NCBI RefSeq assembly: GCF_900112285.1
Contig: NZ_FOKZ01000031.1
Coordinates: forward strand, 1-33,721
Origin: Polaromonas sp. OV174
GTDB lineage: Bacteria; Pseudomonadota; Gammaproteobacteria; Burkholderiales; Burkholderiaceae_C
DNA: 33,721 nt
Direction: 5' to 3'
Positions within the stretch are counted from its first letter, which is position 1; each line of letters opens with the position of its first letter. The notes under the pieces are model-generated. The model did not search any database and had not been told where the DNA came from. It worked only from the letters and a program-made list of their open reading frames with translations. The translations under genes and the position numbers were made by a program. Below, one piece after another: positions 1 through 7,227 of the stretch.

Positions 1-186
1 GCCGTTTCGCAGCAAAAGAGAAAACTGATTGAGCAGGGCTTTGGCTGGGCCAAAACGGTGGGACGGATGCGGCAGGTCATGGTGCGCGGGCTTGAGCGGG
101 TCGATCAGATGTTTGTGCTGACGATGGCCGCGTACAACTTGACGCGTATGCGCACCTTGGGACAAATCCGTCTGCAGGCGCAGTGA
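1..186 (+). CDS. IS5-family transposase, C-terminal fragment (cut by window edge)
   Basis: The frame is open from the first base and ends at TGA 184-186, giving 61 residues. The fragment reads SQQKRKLIEQGFGWAKTVG followed by RMRQVMVRGLERVDQMF and a tail AAYNLTRMRTL. This matches the C-terminal signature of IS5-type DDE transposases, in which the last acidic residue sits in a (K/R)xxIEExFGWxK motif; here it is E11. Everything upstream is outside the window, so whether the element is intact cannot be judged. The non-coding tail probably runs to about position 335, where a sequence typical of such IS ends (CAGCAGCCTGCTAG, 322-335) is seen. The exact boundary is inference. Confidence 0.85.
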   Translation, partial: AVSQQKRKLIEQGFGWAKTVGRMRQVMVRGLERVDQMFVLTMAAYNLTRMRTLGQIRLQAQ

Positions 187-372
187 GGGGTGAAAAAAAC
201 GGCAGCAGAGCTTCAAACCAATAACAAAAGCTCAAAAAAGCACTGGAATCTCAAAATATGAAACAGAACCGCAAAAATAAACCGCTTCGAGTCAGCTGCT
301 GCGCTGGCGCAGTGAGTATTTCAGCAGCCTGCTAGCGCCCCATGAATGACGAGGGCGGAATTTCGGCTTCTT

Positions 373-424
373 ACTTTCAAACTATTTGTACATCCCCGAA
401 TTCACTTTCAAACTATTTGGCAAT
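373..424 (-). repeat. Two transposase-site-like direct repeats (sites A and B)
   Basis: Site A (373-392) and site B (403-424) both contain ACTTTCAAACTATTTG and lie 31 bp apart in the same orientation. Read on the minus strand they match TG(A/T)CAAATAGTTTGAAAGT, the motif found three more times at 2123-2266. Site B has GCCAAATAG where the others have GACAAATAG. The pattern resembles TnsB/TniA binding-site arrays at Tn7- and Tni-type transposon ends. Here it could be the remnant of a second, nested or decayed end pointing the same way as the one at 2266. Confidence 0.6.
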
Positions 425-639
425 TTATGCCCGGTTGACGGGTTTTTTGCCGGCGAGAGGAAATAGCTGCCGGCAAAAGGTTTGCGTTAAATGCCATTGA
501 AAATCCTTGTTGATGACTAACTCATTCTGGAAATACCCTGTCAAACTGATTATCAACAAAACGAGTGAACTCGGTAGAATGACAGCAAAAATAGCATTTC
601 TGCCTCTGGTTAGCCAACCTTTGATGACCGCTTCGGGCC

Positions 640-779
640 GAGGCTGTGTGAAAACTCATCGCAGGTGACGCCGCTTCGAAAGTCGACCTCTCAGATGAGC
701 CTAGGTTGCATTTTTTCGAATACGCCAAGGGGTCAAGGACCCCTGAAAACATGGGGCAGCGACGTTTTAACACAGCCTC
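640..779. mobile_element. MITE-like unit, 140 bp with terminal inverted repeats
   Basis: GAGGCTGTGTGAAAAC at 640-655 is matched by GTTTTAACACAGCCTC at 764-779, so 15 of 16 bases form an inverted repeat. Both sides are flanked by GGCC (636-639 and 780-783), which may be a 4-bp target duplication; because GGCC is a palindrome it may also just extend the inverted repeat. No transposase lies between the repeats. A GGAGGCTGTNTGAAAA-like terminus is common in IS ends, so a deletion derivative mobilised in trans is the simplest reading. Confidence 0.5.
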
Positions 780-911
780 GGCCCTTTGCTGTCCGTGGTC
801 AGCACCAGCATCTTGGTCAGCTCCAATCGGCATGGCGGTCAACGATGCCTAGCGCCCGCAGACCCATCCCGCGTTCTTCCGGAGAAGCCCTGTTCGTGAT
901 ATCTTGCCAAC

Positions 912-1106
912 ATGACTAATCGTGATTCGTCCTTCTCGAGCACCTCAGCCCCTTCTCAGGGGAATCAGGCCTTGCCCGAGAAAAAGGACCTTCGGCAAGT
1001 GCCCTTGCTGACACCGGCACAGTCACGGTTCTATGAGGGGCTGGGTCGCAGCAGCGCTTTCTCGCTCGAGAACCTTGTCAAGAGAGCGAACACTAAAGTT
1101 CGCTGA
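912..1106 (+). CDS. Small hypothetical protein (64 aa), doubtful
   Basis: A 64-codon ATG frame ends at TGA 1104-1106. The N-terminal 25 residues are Ser/Gln/Pro-rich and look disordered. The C-terminal half (VPLLTPAQSRFYEGLG, then SSAFSLENLVKRANTKVR) has a more protein-like, amphipathic composition. No good Shine-Dalgarno sequence precedes the start (the GGAGA at 880 is too far away), and I recognise no family. It lies convergent to the nuclease gene in accessory DNA. It could be a small cargo gene, a remnant of a larger protein, or chance. Confidence 0.3.
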   Translation: MTNRDSSFSSTSAPSQGNQALPEKKDLRQVPLLTPAQSRFYEGLGRSSAFSLENLVKRANTKVR

Positions 1107-1135
1107 GCCACGGAAAGTCCCGGCAGGGCCTGACC

Positions 1136-1978
1136 TCACTTGATTGCAACGCCGGGCACCCACGCCATTCCCGTGCGTCGCTCCAACTCGCCATAGCTGA
1201 TAGGCCTCCCCGGGCGAGCATCAGCAGAGTTCGGTTGCCAGTGCGCCCAGGCCCTCTGGGTCGTCGCGTCGTACACCAACTTGAAGAGATGACTTGGCAC
1301 GCGCACCTGGTTGGCGCCTACGGTTGGGCCACCTGGCTCAAAAACAGGGCCTGTGATGACATACACGTCGCCCTTGGCGCGCATGACGTACGACCGTGTG
1401 TCCGTCTCTATCTTTGCCCAAGAACCAGAGTTCTGTTGCGGATTCTGCGGGACCATATTGGCCAAGCTGAATGACTGCGCCATAGCGGCAGCGCTGAACA
1501 TGTCCCCGGCTGGCGCCATGTGCCCCCTGGCGTAGCCAGACCCCTTGTAATCACTGAGTTCGGCCCGCTCGGCCCGGGGCAGGCGAGCATCCGCGAAGAA
1601 CCTGTCTGAACGCTTTTGCTCACGTGCTTGCAGCAAGAGCTGGCGATTCAGGCGTTCTGCGACGAAAACCGGCGTGCGCGTACTGCCACTGTGAAGCACC
1701 GCGAACGCGTCATAACAAAGCTCACGCAGCTTCGGCGCCCTTGGTGTAAGGGGTGCGACTCCGCCGGCGAAAAATTGCGGGCAGGCTGCAAAGCCGGATG
1801 AAACCGTAGCAGCGGGGCGCTCGACGGTGGGCCCGGATGCGGTGGGCTGAAACCCACAACTCGTCGTCTGAAGTGCAACTGCGCCTGCGATGACGAGCGC
1901 GACTCCAAATCGGCGCAGGGTGTCGGAGGGGCGGCTCTTGATTGAGCTACGGCGCTTACGAGGCTTCTTCTTAGTCAT
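1136..1978 (-). CDS. DNA/RNA non-specific endonuclease, exported
   Basis: This 280-residue protein belongs to the Endonuclease_NS (NucA/Serratia nuclease) beta-beta-alpha-metal family, whose members cut single- and double-stranded DNA and RNA. The catalytic motif is visible as YARGHMAPAGDM (residues 149-160, general base H153). It is followed by the metal/substrate segment NMVPQNPQQNSGSWAKIE (174-191, with N184, W187 and E191) and the strand VITGPVF (207-213). The N-terminus is strongly basic (KKKPRKRR), then hydrophobic (residues 24-36), ending in TTSC at 38-41. This suggests export and possibly a lipoprotein anchor at C41, although the lipobox is poor at position -3. It sits between two groups of transposon-end-like repeats, so it is probably cargo. 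No clear Shine-Dalgarno sequence precedes the ATG. Confidence 0.88.
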   Translation of the reverse strand: MTKKKPRKRRSSIKSRPSDTLRRFGVALVIAGAVALQTTSCGFQPTASGPTVERPAATVSSGFAACPQFFAGGVAPLTPRAPKLRELCYDAFAVLHSGSTRTPVFVAERLNRQLLLQAREQKRSDRFFADARLPRAERAELSDYKGSGYARGHMAPAGDMFSAAAMAQSFSLANMVPQNPQQNSGSWAKIETDTRSYVMRAKGDVYVITGPVFEPGGPTVGANQVRVPSHLFKLVYDATTQRAWAHWQPNSADARPGRPISYGELERRTGMAWVPGVAIK

Positions 1979-2122
1979 TCAGGCGACCAGTGTACGGCCG
2001 CCTCCTTCGTGGAAAGCCAGCTCCCGGGACCGAGTGCATCGGCCTTTACAGCTTCTTCAAGTAGCTAACGGCGCCCTTCATAGTTCGTCAGCTTCCGACA
2101 TGCGTTCAGTCGAATTGGCGAG

Positions 2123-2266
2123 CACTTTCAAACTATTTGTCAATTTTGCCAAACCGCGCCCTCTTCGCCACTTTCGAACTATTTGTCAATCCGATTATTT
2201 GGAAAAATTAAATACTCAATAGAATCAATGACTTGCGTAAAATTTTACTTTCGAACTTAATTGTCA
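2123..2266 (-). repeat. Transposon end with three transposase-site-like repeats (C, D, E)
   Basis: Three direct copies lie at 2123-2144, 2169-2190 and 2247-2266. On the minus strand they read TGACAAATAGTTTGAAAGTG, TGACAAATAGTTCGAAAGTG and, outermost, TGACAATTAAGTTCGAAAGT. The outermost copy abuts recognisable comEC sequence at about 2267-2275, so TGACA at 2266 is the likely terminal sequence of an element extending leftward. Repeated sites of about 20 bp with irregular spacing and an outermost TGNCA are typical of Tn7/Tni/TnsB-type ends. The family assignment is inference because no transposase of that type is in the window. Confidence 0.6.
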
Positions 2267-3084
2267 ATGGCCAGCTCAATCGCGTTCTGATCGCCCACCA
2301 CCAGCGCCGCCAGCACGCCGGCCCACTGGCGATTGCTGACGCGCTGGTAAATCGCCTCGCGCACCGCCTGGCGGGCGCGCTCCACCGGGTGCGCCCAGCT
2401 GCTGGCCAGCTTGCGCGGTGGTGCATCCTGCGGCCCGGCACGCACATAGCCGGTGGCTTGAACGCCCTGTTCCCAGAGCCAAAGCTCGTAGTCAAAACCG
2501 TGCGGATTACTGTTGCCGTGGGGCGCTTTCAGCCGCACCGTCATCTGCCAGCGCTCGCCGGCGCACAGCGGTTGCGGCTGGCGCTGCAAGGCCTGCTCCG
2601 AGGCATCGCCGCCCTCTGCCGCTGCGCTGGGGCTGTCGCGCCCGCCAAAACCCTTGTACCAACCCAGCAAGAGCTGCGGCGGCAGCTGCACCGCTTGGCC
2701 GTCGAGCTGGGCCGAATCCAGCCCGAAGCGAAAGCGCACCGCATCGTCACCAATCTGCGGCATGGCCAGCACCGTGCCGGTCACCGCAATGTCTTGCCCT
2801 TGCAGCGCCGGGTTCAAATTGTCAGCCTGAAAAACGCTGGCCCGCCAGCCCGTCAGGCCAGAACCAAGCAGAGCAGCCAGCAGGAAAACGATCGCTGCTT
2901 GGCCGCGCAGGGCTTTTTGCTGGCGCAGTACCAAGCCAAGCCCAAGGGCCAGCAGCAGAGCAGCCAGTGCCGTCAACACGCCATAGCTTGAAGCCGGCCA
3001 TAGCGCGGGCTGCTGCAATTGCATGGCCACACCGGCGACAAAACCGGCAAAGCACCAGCCCGGGCCCACTAGGCCAGCCGGCAT
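2257..3084 (-). pseudogene. comEC: comEC/rec2, N-terminal remnant truncated by a mobile-element end
   Basis: ComEC forms the inner-membrane channel that takes up single-stranded DNA during natural transformation and is normally about 750-850 residues. Only the N-terminal part is here: several hydrophobic helices (FAGFVAGVAMQL, then LTALAALLLALGLGLVL and AIVFLLAALLGSGLTGW), then the soluble DUF4131/OB-like region up to AGVLAALVVGDQNAIE. In intact proteins that segment leads directly into the Competence domain. Here the match stops at about 2275 and the frame ends in transposon-end sequence at TGA 2257. The Competence core and the C-terminal beta-lactamase-like domain are absent. The frame can be extended upstream to 3207, but the extra 41 residues do not look like family sequence, so M at 3084 is preferred. 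The gene is almost certainly inactive. Confidence 0.8.
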
Positions 3085-3291
3085 TTTGGACAACACAGAA
3101 AACCCCACGCCCGGCCTCCCTGATGACTTGTTGGTGGCCTGGCTAGGTCGCCAGGGCCTTGATGCGCCAGCGTAACGCAAAGCCTGCCTGGGCTCTTTTA
3201 ATGCCATCTTGCGGAACTGCCCTGCCCCTCAAATGACCGCCTGATTGGCACCTAGGCTTGCGTTAAGATGCACAAGCAAACCGGCTAGCCA

Positions 3292-3346
3292 GCTATATCT
3301 TTCATAGCAACATGCAGCCACAATCATTGGGCTAGCGCCTGATTTG
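3292..3346 (+). repeat. Copy 1 of the 55-nt two-hairpin dispersed repeat
   Basis: It begins GCTATATCTTTCATAGC and continues through TGC and GGGCTAGCG to TGATTT, aligning without gaps to the six other copies in this window. It lies in the comEC-ridA intergenic region just upstream of the ridA ribosome site. Confidence 0.65.
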
Positions 3347-3380
3347 AATCACATTCCCTTCATCACACCAGGAGATCAGC

Positions 3381-3851
3381 ATGAGTACCGCAACGCACAA
3401 CATCTATGACAAGCTCAAGGCCCTGAACATCACCCTGCCCGAGGTCTCCACACCGGCAGCGGCCTACCTGCCTTTTGTGCAGACCGGCAATCTGGTCTTC
3501 CTGAGCGGCCACCTGGCCAAGAAAGACGGCAAGGTCATCGTCGGCCAACTGGGTAAAAACGTCAGCACCGAAGAAGGCAAGCTGGCCGCCCGCGCCATCG
3601 CCATCGACCTGATGGGCACGCTGCACGCCGCCGTCGGCGACCTGAACAAGGTCAAGCGCATCGTCAAGGTAATGAGCCTGGTGAATTCAACCGGCGACTT
3701 CACCGAACAGCACCTGGTCACCAATGGCTGCAGCGAGCTGCTGGCCGAAGTCTTTGGCGATGCCGGCAAGCACGCCCGCAGCGCCTTTGGCGTGGCGCAG
3801 ATTCCCATGGGCGCCTGCGTGGAAATCGAGATGATTGCCGAGGTCGGCTGA
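3381..3851 (+). CDS. RidA/YjgF/UK114-family protein
   Basis: This 156-residue protein is of the longer RidA subgroup. Archetypal RidA hydrolyses reactive enamine/imine intermediates from PLP enzymes such as threonine dehydratase, protecting other PLP enzymes in the cytosol; individual subgroups may differ in substrate. The family core is visible as VFLSGHLAKKDGKVIVGQLG, AARAIAIDLMGTLHAAVGDL, VNSTGDFTEQHLVTNGCSELLAEVFG and ARSAFGVAQIPMGACVEIEM. The Arg of HARSAFGV is the substrate-carboxylate-binding arginine conserved in active RidA proteins. A good Shine-Dalgarno sequence (AGGAGA, 3370-3375) supports the start. It is followed by an FMN riboswitch and is not obviously in an operon with it. 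Confidence 0.9.
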   Translation: MSTATHNIYDKLKALNITLPEVSTPAAAYLPFVQTGNLVFLSGHLAKKDGKVIVGQLGKNVSTEEGKLAARAIAIDLMGTLHAAVGDLNKVKRIVKVMSLVNSTGDFTEQHLVTNGCSELLAEVFGDAGKHARSAFGVAQIPMGACVEIEMIAEVG

Positions 3852-3935
3852 AGCCAGCTAAACCGAGCGTGACTTTGACGCCCAAGCGTCGTCACCTCAC
3901 GATTTAGAATATGAAGGTCCCGGTCATTTCGCCGG

Positions 3936-4092
3936 GGCAGCGTTCTCAGGGCGGGGTGAAACTCCCCACCGGCGGTGTTTGCAGGCAACTGCATCAGCCC
4001 GCGAGCGCCCGCTCTTCTTCATCGAAGAGCGGGGTCAGCAGATTCGGTTCAACTCCGAAGCCGACGGTCATAGTCCGGATGAAAGAGAGCGC
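3936..4092 (+). promoter_or_regulatory. FMN riboswitch (RFN element)
   Basis: The conserved RFN core is unmistakable: GCGTTCTCAGGGCGGGGTGA, then ACTCCCCACCGGCGGT, CCCGCGAGCG, a variable arm with a TCTTCTTCATCGAAGAGC hairpin (4012-4031), GGTCAGCAGATTCGGT, ACTCCGAAGCCGACGGT and CATAGTCCGGATGAAAGAGAG. It binds FMN and normally switches off downstream riboflavin genes. A TAGAAT at 3905-3910 is a plausible -10 box, with no clear -35. About 90 nt separate the aptamer from the ribH start and must contain the expression platform. The downstream gene is a lumazine synthase, as expected for this switch. Confidence 0.95.
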
Positions 4093-4181
4093 GATGCTGG
4101 TGGCTGCGCCGCGCTTTTGCGTGCGGGTGTGGCCGCAGGCTCGTGCGCCCTGATTCTGGTAAACCCTTTTCGTAGGCACCC

Positions 4182-4721
4182 ATGAGTCAGACTGACCTTA
4201 GCAATATTTCCACCCACCAGCGCTCCGGCGCATCGACCGCCTTGGTCGCTTCCGGTGCGTCACATCAACCCCGTTTTGCCTTCATCCAGTCGTCCTGGCA
4301 CGAGGACATCGTGGACAACGGCCGCATCGCCTTTCTGCTCGAAATGGCCCAGCATGGCATCGCCGCCGAGGCCGTAGACCAATTCCAGGTGCCTGGCGCC
4401 TTCGAGATTCCGCTGCATGCCAAAAAGCTGGCGCAATCCGGCCGCTATGCGGGCGTGGTTTGCTGCGGCCTGGTGGTCGATGGCGGCATTTACCGCCACG
4501 ATTTTGTGGCCAGCGCGGTGATCGACGGACTGATGCGGGTGCAGCTCGATACCGGCGTGCCGGTGTTTTCGGTGGTGCTGACACCGCTGCATTTCCACGA
4601 GCATGAAGAGCATCGCCGCTTCTTCACCGAGCACTTTCTGACCAAGGGCAAGGAAGCGGCCCAGGCCTGCGTGAAAACGGTGGCCAGCCTGCGGCAAGTC
4701 GACACGCTGCTGAGCGCCTAA
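4182..4721 (+). CDS. ribH: 6,7-dimethyl-8-ribityllumazine synthase, type II-like (RibH2)
   Basis: The enzyme condenses 5-amino-6-ribitylamino-uracil with 3,4-dihydroxy-2-butanone 4-phosphate in the penultimate step of riboflavin synthesis. Of its 179 residues, the first 30 look unstructured. Family motifs are SSWHEDIV (37-44), QVPGAFEIPLHAKKL (69-83), GLVVDGGIYRHDFVASAVIDG (96-116, catalytic H106), and VLTPLHFHEHEEHRRFFTEHF (132-152). The VDGGIYRHDFVA and FHEHEEHRRFF signatures resemble the decameric RibH2 type (as in Brucella and rhizobia) more than the GAVIRGxTxHF signature of classical icosahedral RibH. It is a single gene under an FMN riboswitch. A ribBA/ribE/classical ribH cluster may exist elsewhere. 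The call is confident for the family, less so for the subtype. Confidence 0.88.
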   Translation: MSQTDLSNISTHQRSGASTALVASGASHQPRFAFIQSSWHEDIVDNGRIAFLLEMAQHGIAAEAVDQFQVPGAFEIPLHAKKLAQSGRYAGVVCCGLVVDGGIYRHDFVASAVIDGLMRVQLDTGVPVFSVVLTPLHFHEHEEHRRFFTEHFLTKGKEAAQACVKTVASLRQVDTLLSA

Positions 4722-4725
4722 GCGC

Positions 4726-4750
4726 TGCGCCGCTCCTGGTGAGCGGCGCA
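4726..4750. terminator. Perfect 10-bp hairpin between ribH and parC
   Basis: TGCGCCGCTC (4726-4735), loop CTGGT, GAGCGGCGCA (4741-4750). It lies between two convergent genes and probably ends transcription or protects 3' ends in both directions. No long T-run follows on the ribH side, so it is not a textbook intrinsic terminator. Confidence 0.5.
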
Positions 4751-4753
4751 TCC

Positions 4754-4808
4754 ACTATCAAATCAATAGCATCTAGCACCCGCGCCTTCTGGGCTGCGGG
4801 AACTTTTC
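4754..4808 (+). repeat. Copy 2 of the 55-nt dispersed repeat
   Basis: It starts ACTATCAAATCAATAGC and runs to AACTTTTC, ending at the base next to the parC stop codon. It aligns without gaps to the other copies. It fills nearly the whole gap between the ribH hairpin and parC, so it may form part of the parC 3' end. Confidence 0.7.
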
Positions 4809-7163
4809 TTACTCAACGCGCAAAATGCCGGTCGGTTTGAAGCCCAGATCGGCGGCCTTGCCCTTGCGCGCACGGGCGGCGCGGGCATTGTTCAGGCTGC
4901 GGATTTCCAGCGTTTCTTCGCGCTCCTTGCCACCACGGCCTATGCCCTCTATCTTCACGCTACGGGTGTAGGCCGCCGCGCCTGCCAAGGTGTCCTTGGG
5001 CTCCAGGTCTATCAGCATCAGGCCGCGCCCGCCCTTGTCCATCTGTTTCAGCTCGCTGATCTCGAAGGTCAGGATGCGGCCGCCGGTGGAGGCGCAAGCC
5101 ACATGGCTGGCCGCCGGCACGGGCTGCGCGCCGCTGCTGCCCTTGGCATGCGAGGGACGGCAAATGCTTTCGCCTTCGCCCAGGCTGATAAAGGCCTTGC
5201 CGCTCTTGTTGCGTGAAATCATGCCCTCTACCGTGGCCAGGAAACCATAGCCACCCGAGCTGGACAAGAGCAGCGTGGCTGGCGCCGGCCCGGCAAAATA
5301 ATGCAGCAACTGGGTGCCAGATTCCAGCTCTATCAGGGTCGTGACCGGCTGTCCATCGCCGCGGCCGCCCGGCAACGCGGCCACCGGCACGGAATAGACC
5401 CGGCCGTTGCTGCCAAAGGCCAGCAGGGTATCGACGGTGCGGCATTCAAACGTGGCATACAGCGCGTCGCCGGCCTTGAAGGCAAAGCTGGCTGCATCGT
5501 GGCCCTGGCCGCCGCGGGCGCGCACCCAGCCCTTGCTGCTGACCACCACCGTGACCGGCTCGTCCAGCACCTTGACTTCCAGCACGGCTTTTTTCTCGGC
5601 CTGGATCAGGGTGCGGCGGGCGTCGGCAAACTGCTTGGCGTCGGCCTCGATTTCCTTGATCAGCAGCCGACGCAGCGCCGACGGGCTGGCCAGAATTTCT
5701 TCCAGCTTGCCCTGCTCTTCGCGCAAGCTTTTGAGCTCCTGCTCGATCTTGATGGCTTCCAGCCGCGCCAGCTGGCGCAGGCGGATTTCCAGAATGTCTT
5801 CGGCCTGGCGCTCGCTCAGACTGAAACGCTCTATCAGCGCCGCCTTGGGCTCGTCGGCCTGGCGGATGATGGCAATCACCTCGTCAATATTGAGCAGCAC
5901 CAGGTGCCGGCCCTCAAGAATGTGAATGCGGTCCAGCACCTTGTCGAGCCGGTGCTGCGAGCGCTTTTGCACCGTGGTCTGGCGAAAAGCAATCCATTCC
6001 GTCAGGATTTGCCGCAAAGACTTTTGCGTCGGTTTGCCGTCCAGCCCGATCATGGTCAGGTTGATGGAGGACGAGCTCTCCAGGCTGGTGTGGGCCAGCA
6101 AGGTATTGATGAGCTCGGACTGCTCGATCTTGCTGGTCTTGGGCTCGAACACCAGACGCACGGCGGCGTCCTTGCTGGACTCGTCGCGCACCACGTCGAG
6201 CACTGACAGCATGGTTTGCTTGAGCTGCACCTGGTCCTGGCTGAGCGCCTTTTTGCCGGCCTTGATCTTGGGGTTGGTGATTTCCTCGATCTCTTCCAGC
6301 ACCCGCTGGGTGCTGACGCCGGGCGGCAGCTCCTGCACCACCAGCTGCCATTGGCCACGCGCCAGGTCTTCGATTTTCCAGCGCGCGCGCACCTTGAGCG
6401 AACCCCGGCCGGTGCCGTAGGCCGCAGCGATCTCGGCGGCGCTCGAAATGATTTGTCCGCCGCCCGGGTAATCGGGACCGGCAATCAAGGTGTAGATCTC
6501 ATCATCGCCCAGCGCCGGGGTTTTGATCAGGGCGATACAGGCATCGGCCACTTCGCGCAGGTTGTGGCTGGGGATTTCGGTGGCCAGGCCGACGGCAATA
6601 CCGCTGGCGCCATTGAGCAGGGTAAAGGGCAAACGCGCCGGCAACTGGCGCGGCTCCTCGAAGGAGCCATCGTAGTTCGACACAAACTCCACCGTGCCTT
6701 CGTCGAGCTCGTCGAGCAGCAAGGTGGTGATGCGCGCCAGCCGCGCCTCGGTGTAACGCATCGCCGCCGCACCGTCGCCGTCGCGCGAGCCGAAATTACC
6801 CTGGCCGTCGATCAGCGGATAACGCTGGTTGAAGTCCTGCGCCATGCGCACCATCGCGTCGTAAGCGGCCTGGTCGCCATGGGGGTGGTATTTACCCAGC
6901 ACGTCGCCGACGACACGCGCGCTTTTGACCGGCCGGGCACCTGTGGCGCCATTGGGGCCGCCAAAGCCCAGGCCCATGCGCGCCATGCTGTACATGATGC
7001 GCCGCTGCACCGGCTTTTGGCCGTCGCAGACATCGGGCAGCGCCCTGCCCTTGACCACGCTCAGCGCGTATTCAAGGTAGGCACGCTGCGCGTAGGCGGC
7101 AAGGCAGTCCTGGTCGGCGGGTTCTGGCGTTTGGGCAACATCTGCCGGCGTAAATAAGTCCAT
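4809..7163 (-). CDS. parC: DNA topoisomerase IV subunit A
   Basis: ParC carries out the DNA breakage-reunion step of topoisomerase IV, the type IIA enzyme that unlinks daughter chromosomes. Its 784 residues compare with about 750 in E. coli. The CAP-like domain holds GRALPDVCDGQKPVQRRIMY (39-58), GKYHPHGDQAAYDAM (90-104) and AAMRYTEARL with catalytic Tyr137 after Arg136. The tower and coiled-coil follow (LSERQAEDILEIRLRQLARLE). A divergent C-terminal pinwheel shows blades such as GRVYSVPVAALPGGR and GGRILTFEISELKQMDKGGRGL. Gln98 occupies the position of E. coli Ser80 and Asp102 that of Glu84 in the quinolone-determining region. It is the last gene of a parE-lytic transglycosylase-parC operon, 64 nt after its neighbour. 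Confidence 0.97.
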   Translation of the reverse strand: MDLFTPADVAQTPEPADQDCLAAYAQRAYLEYALSVVKGRALPDVCDGQKPVQRRIMYSMARMGLGFGGPNGATGARPVKSARVVGDVLGKYHPHGDQAAYDAMVRMAQDFNQRYPLIDGQGNFGSRDGDGAAAMRYTEARLARITTLLLDELDEGTVEFVSNYDGSFEEPRQLPARLPFTLLNGASGIAVGLATEIPSHNLREVADACIALIKTPALGDDEIYTLIAGPDYPGGGQIISSAAEIAAAYGTGRGSLKVRARWKIEDLARGQWQLVVQELPPGVSTQRVLEEIEEITNPKIKAGKKALSQDQVQLKQTMLSVLDVVRDESSKDAAVRLVFEPKTSKIEQSELINTLLAHTSLESSSSINLTMIGLDGKPTQKSLRQILTEWIAFRQTTVQKRSQHRLDKVLDRIHILEGRHLVLLNIDEVIAIIRQADEPKAALIERFSLSERQAEDILEIRLRQLARLEAIKIEQELKSLREEQGKLEEILASPSALRRLLIKEIEADAKQFADARRTLIQAEKKAVLEVKVLDEPVTVVVSSKGWVRARGGQGHDAASFAFKAGDALYATFECRTVDTLLAFGSNGRVYSVPVAALPGGRGDGQPVTTLIELESGTQLLHYFAGPAPATLLLSSSGGYGFLATVEGMISRNKSGKAFISLGEGESICRPSHAKGSSGAQPVPAASHVACASTGGRILTFEISELKQMDKGGRGLMLIDLEPKDTLAGAAAYTRSVKIEGIGRGGKEREETLEIRSLNNARAARARKGKAADLGFKPTGILRVE

Positions 7164-7227
7164 CGTGAATTAGGTATTGCGGGTTAAAACAGGTGTGTGT
7201 TGCTGGCGCGCGCCAAGGCGCGGCCCT

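Larger units (their letters stand above)
187..911. other. Intergenic accessory DNA, no convincing gene
   Basis: No frame in this stretch has a credible start, ribosome site and protein-like composition. It contains the presumed right end of the IS5-like element (to about 335), two direct copies of a 20-bp transposase-site-like repeat (373-424), and a MITE-like inverted-repeat unit (640-779). It is less GC-rich than the core genes. It looks like layered mobile-element debris. Confidence 0.6.

Noticed and set aside
522..842. 106-codon minus-strand frame in the accessory region
   Set aside because: It crosses the whole MITE-like unit, including one inverted end, and has no ribosome site or protein-like pattern.
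373..2266. Possible CRISPR array from the repeated ACTTTC(A/G)AACTATTTG motif
   Set aside because: Only five copies in two separate groups with irregular spacing (31, 46 and about 78 bp), no uniform spacers and no cas genes.
2233..2991. 252-codon frame antisense to the comEC remnant
   Set aside because: It starts in transposon-end DNA and runs through sequence that clearly encodes ComEC on the other strand; Gln/Arg-rich shadow composition.
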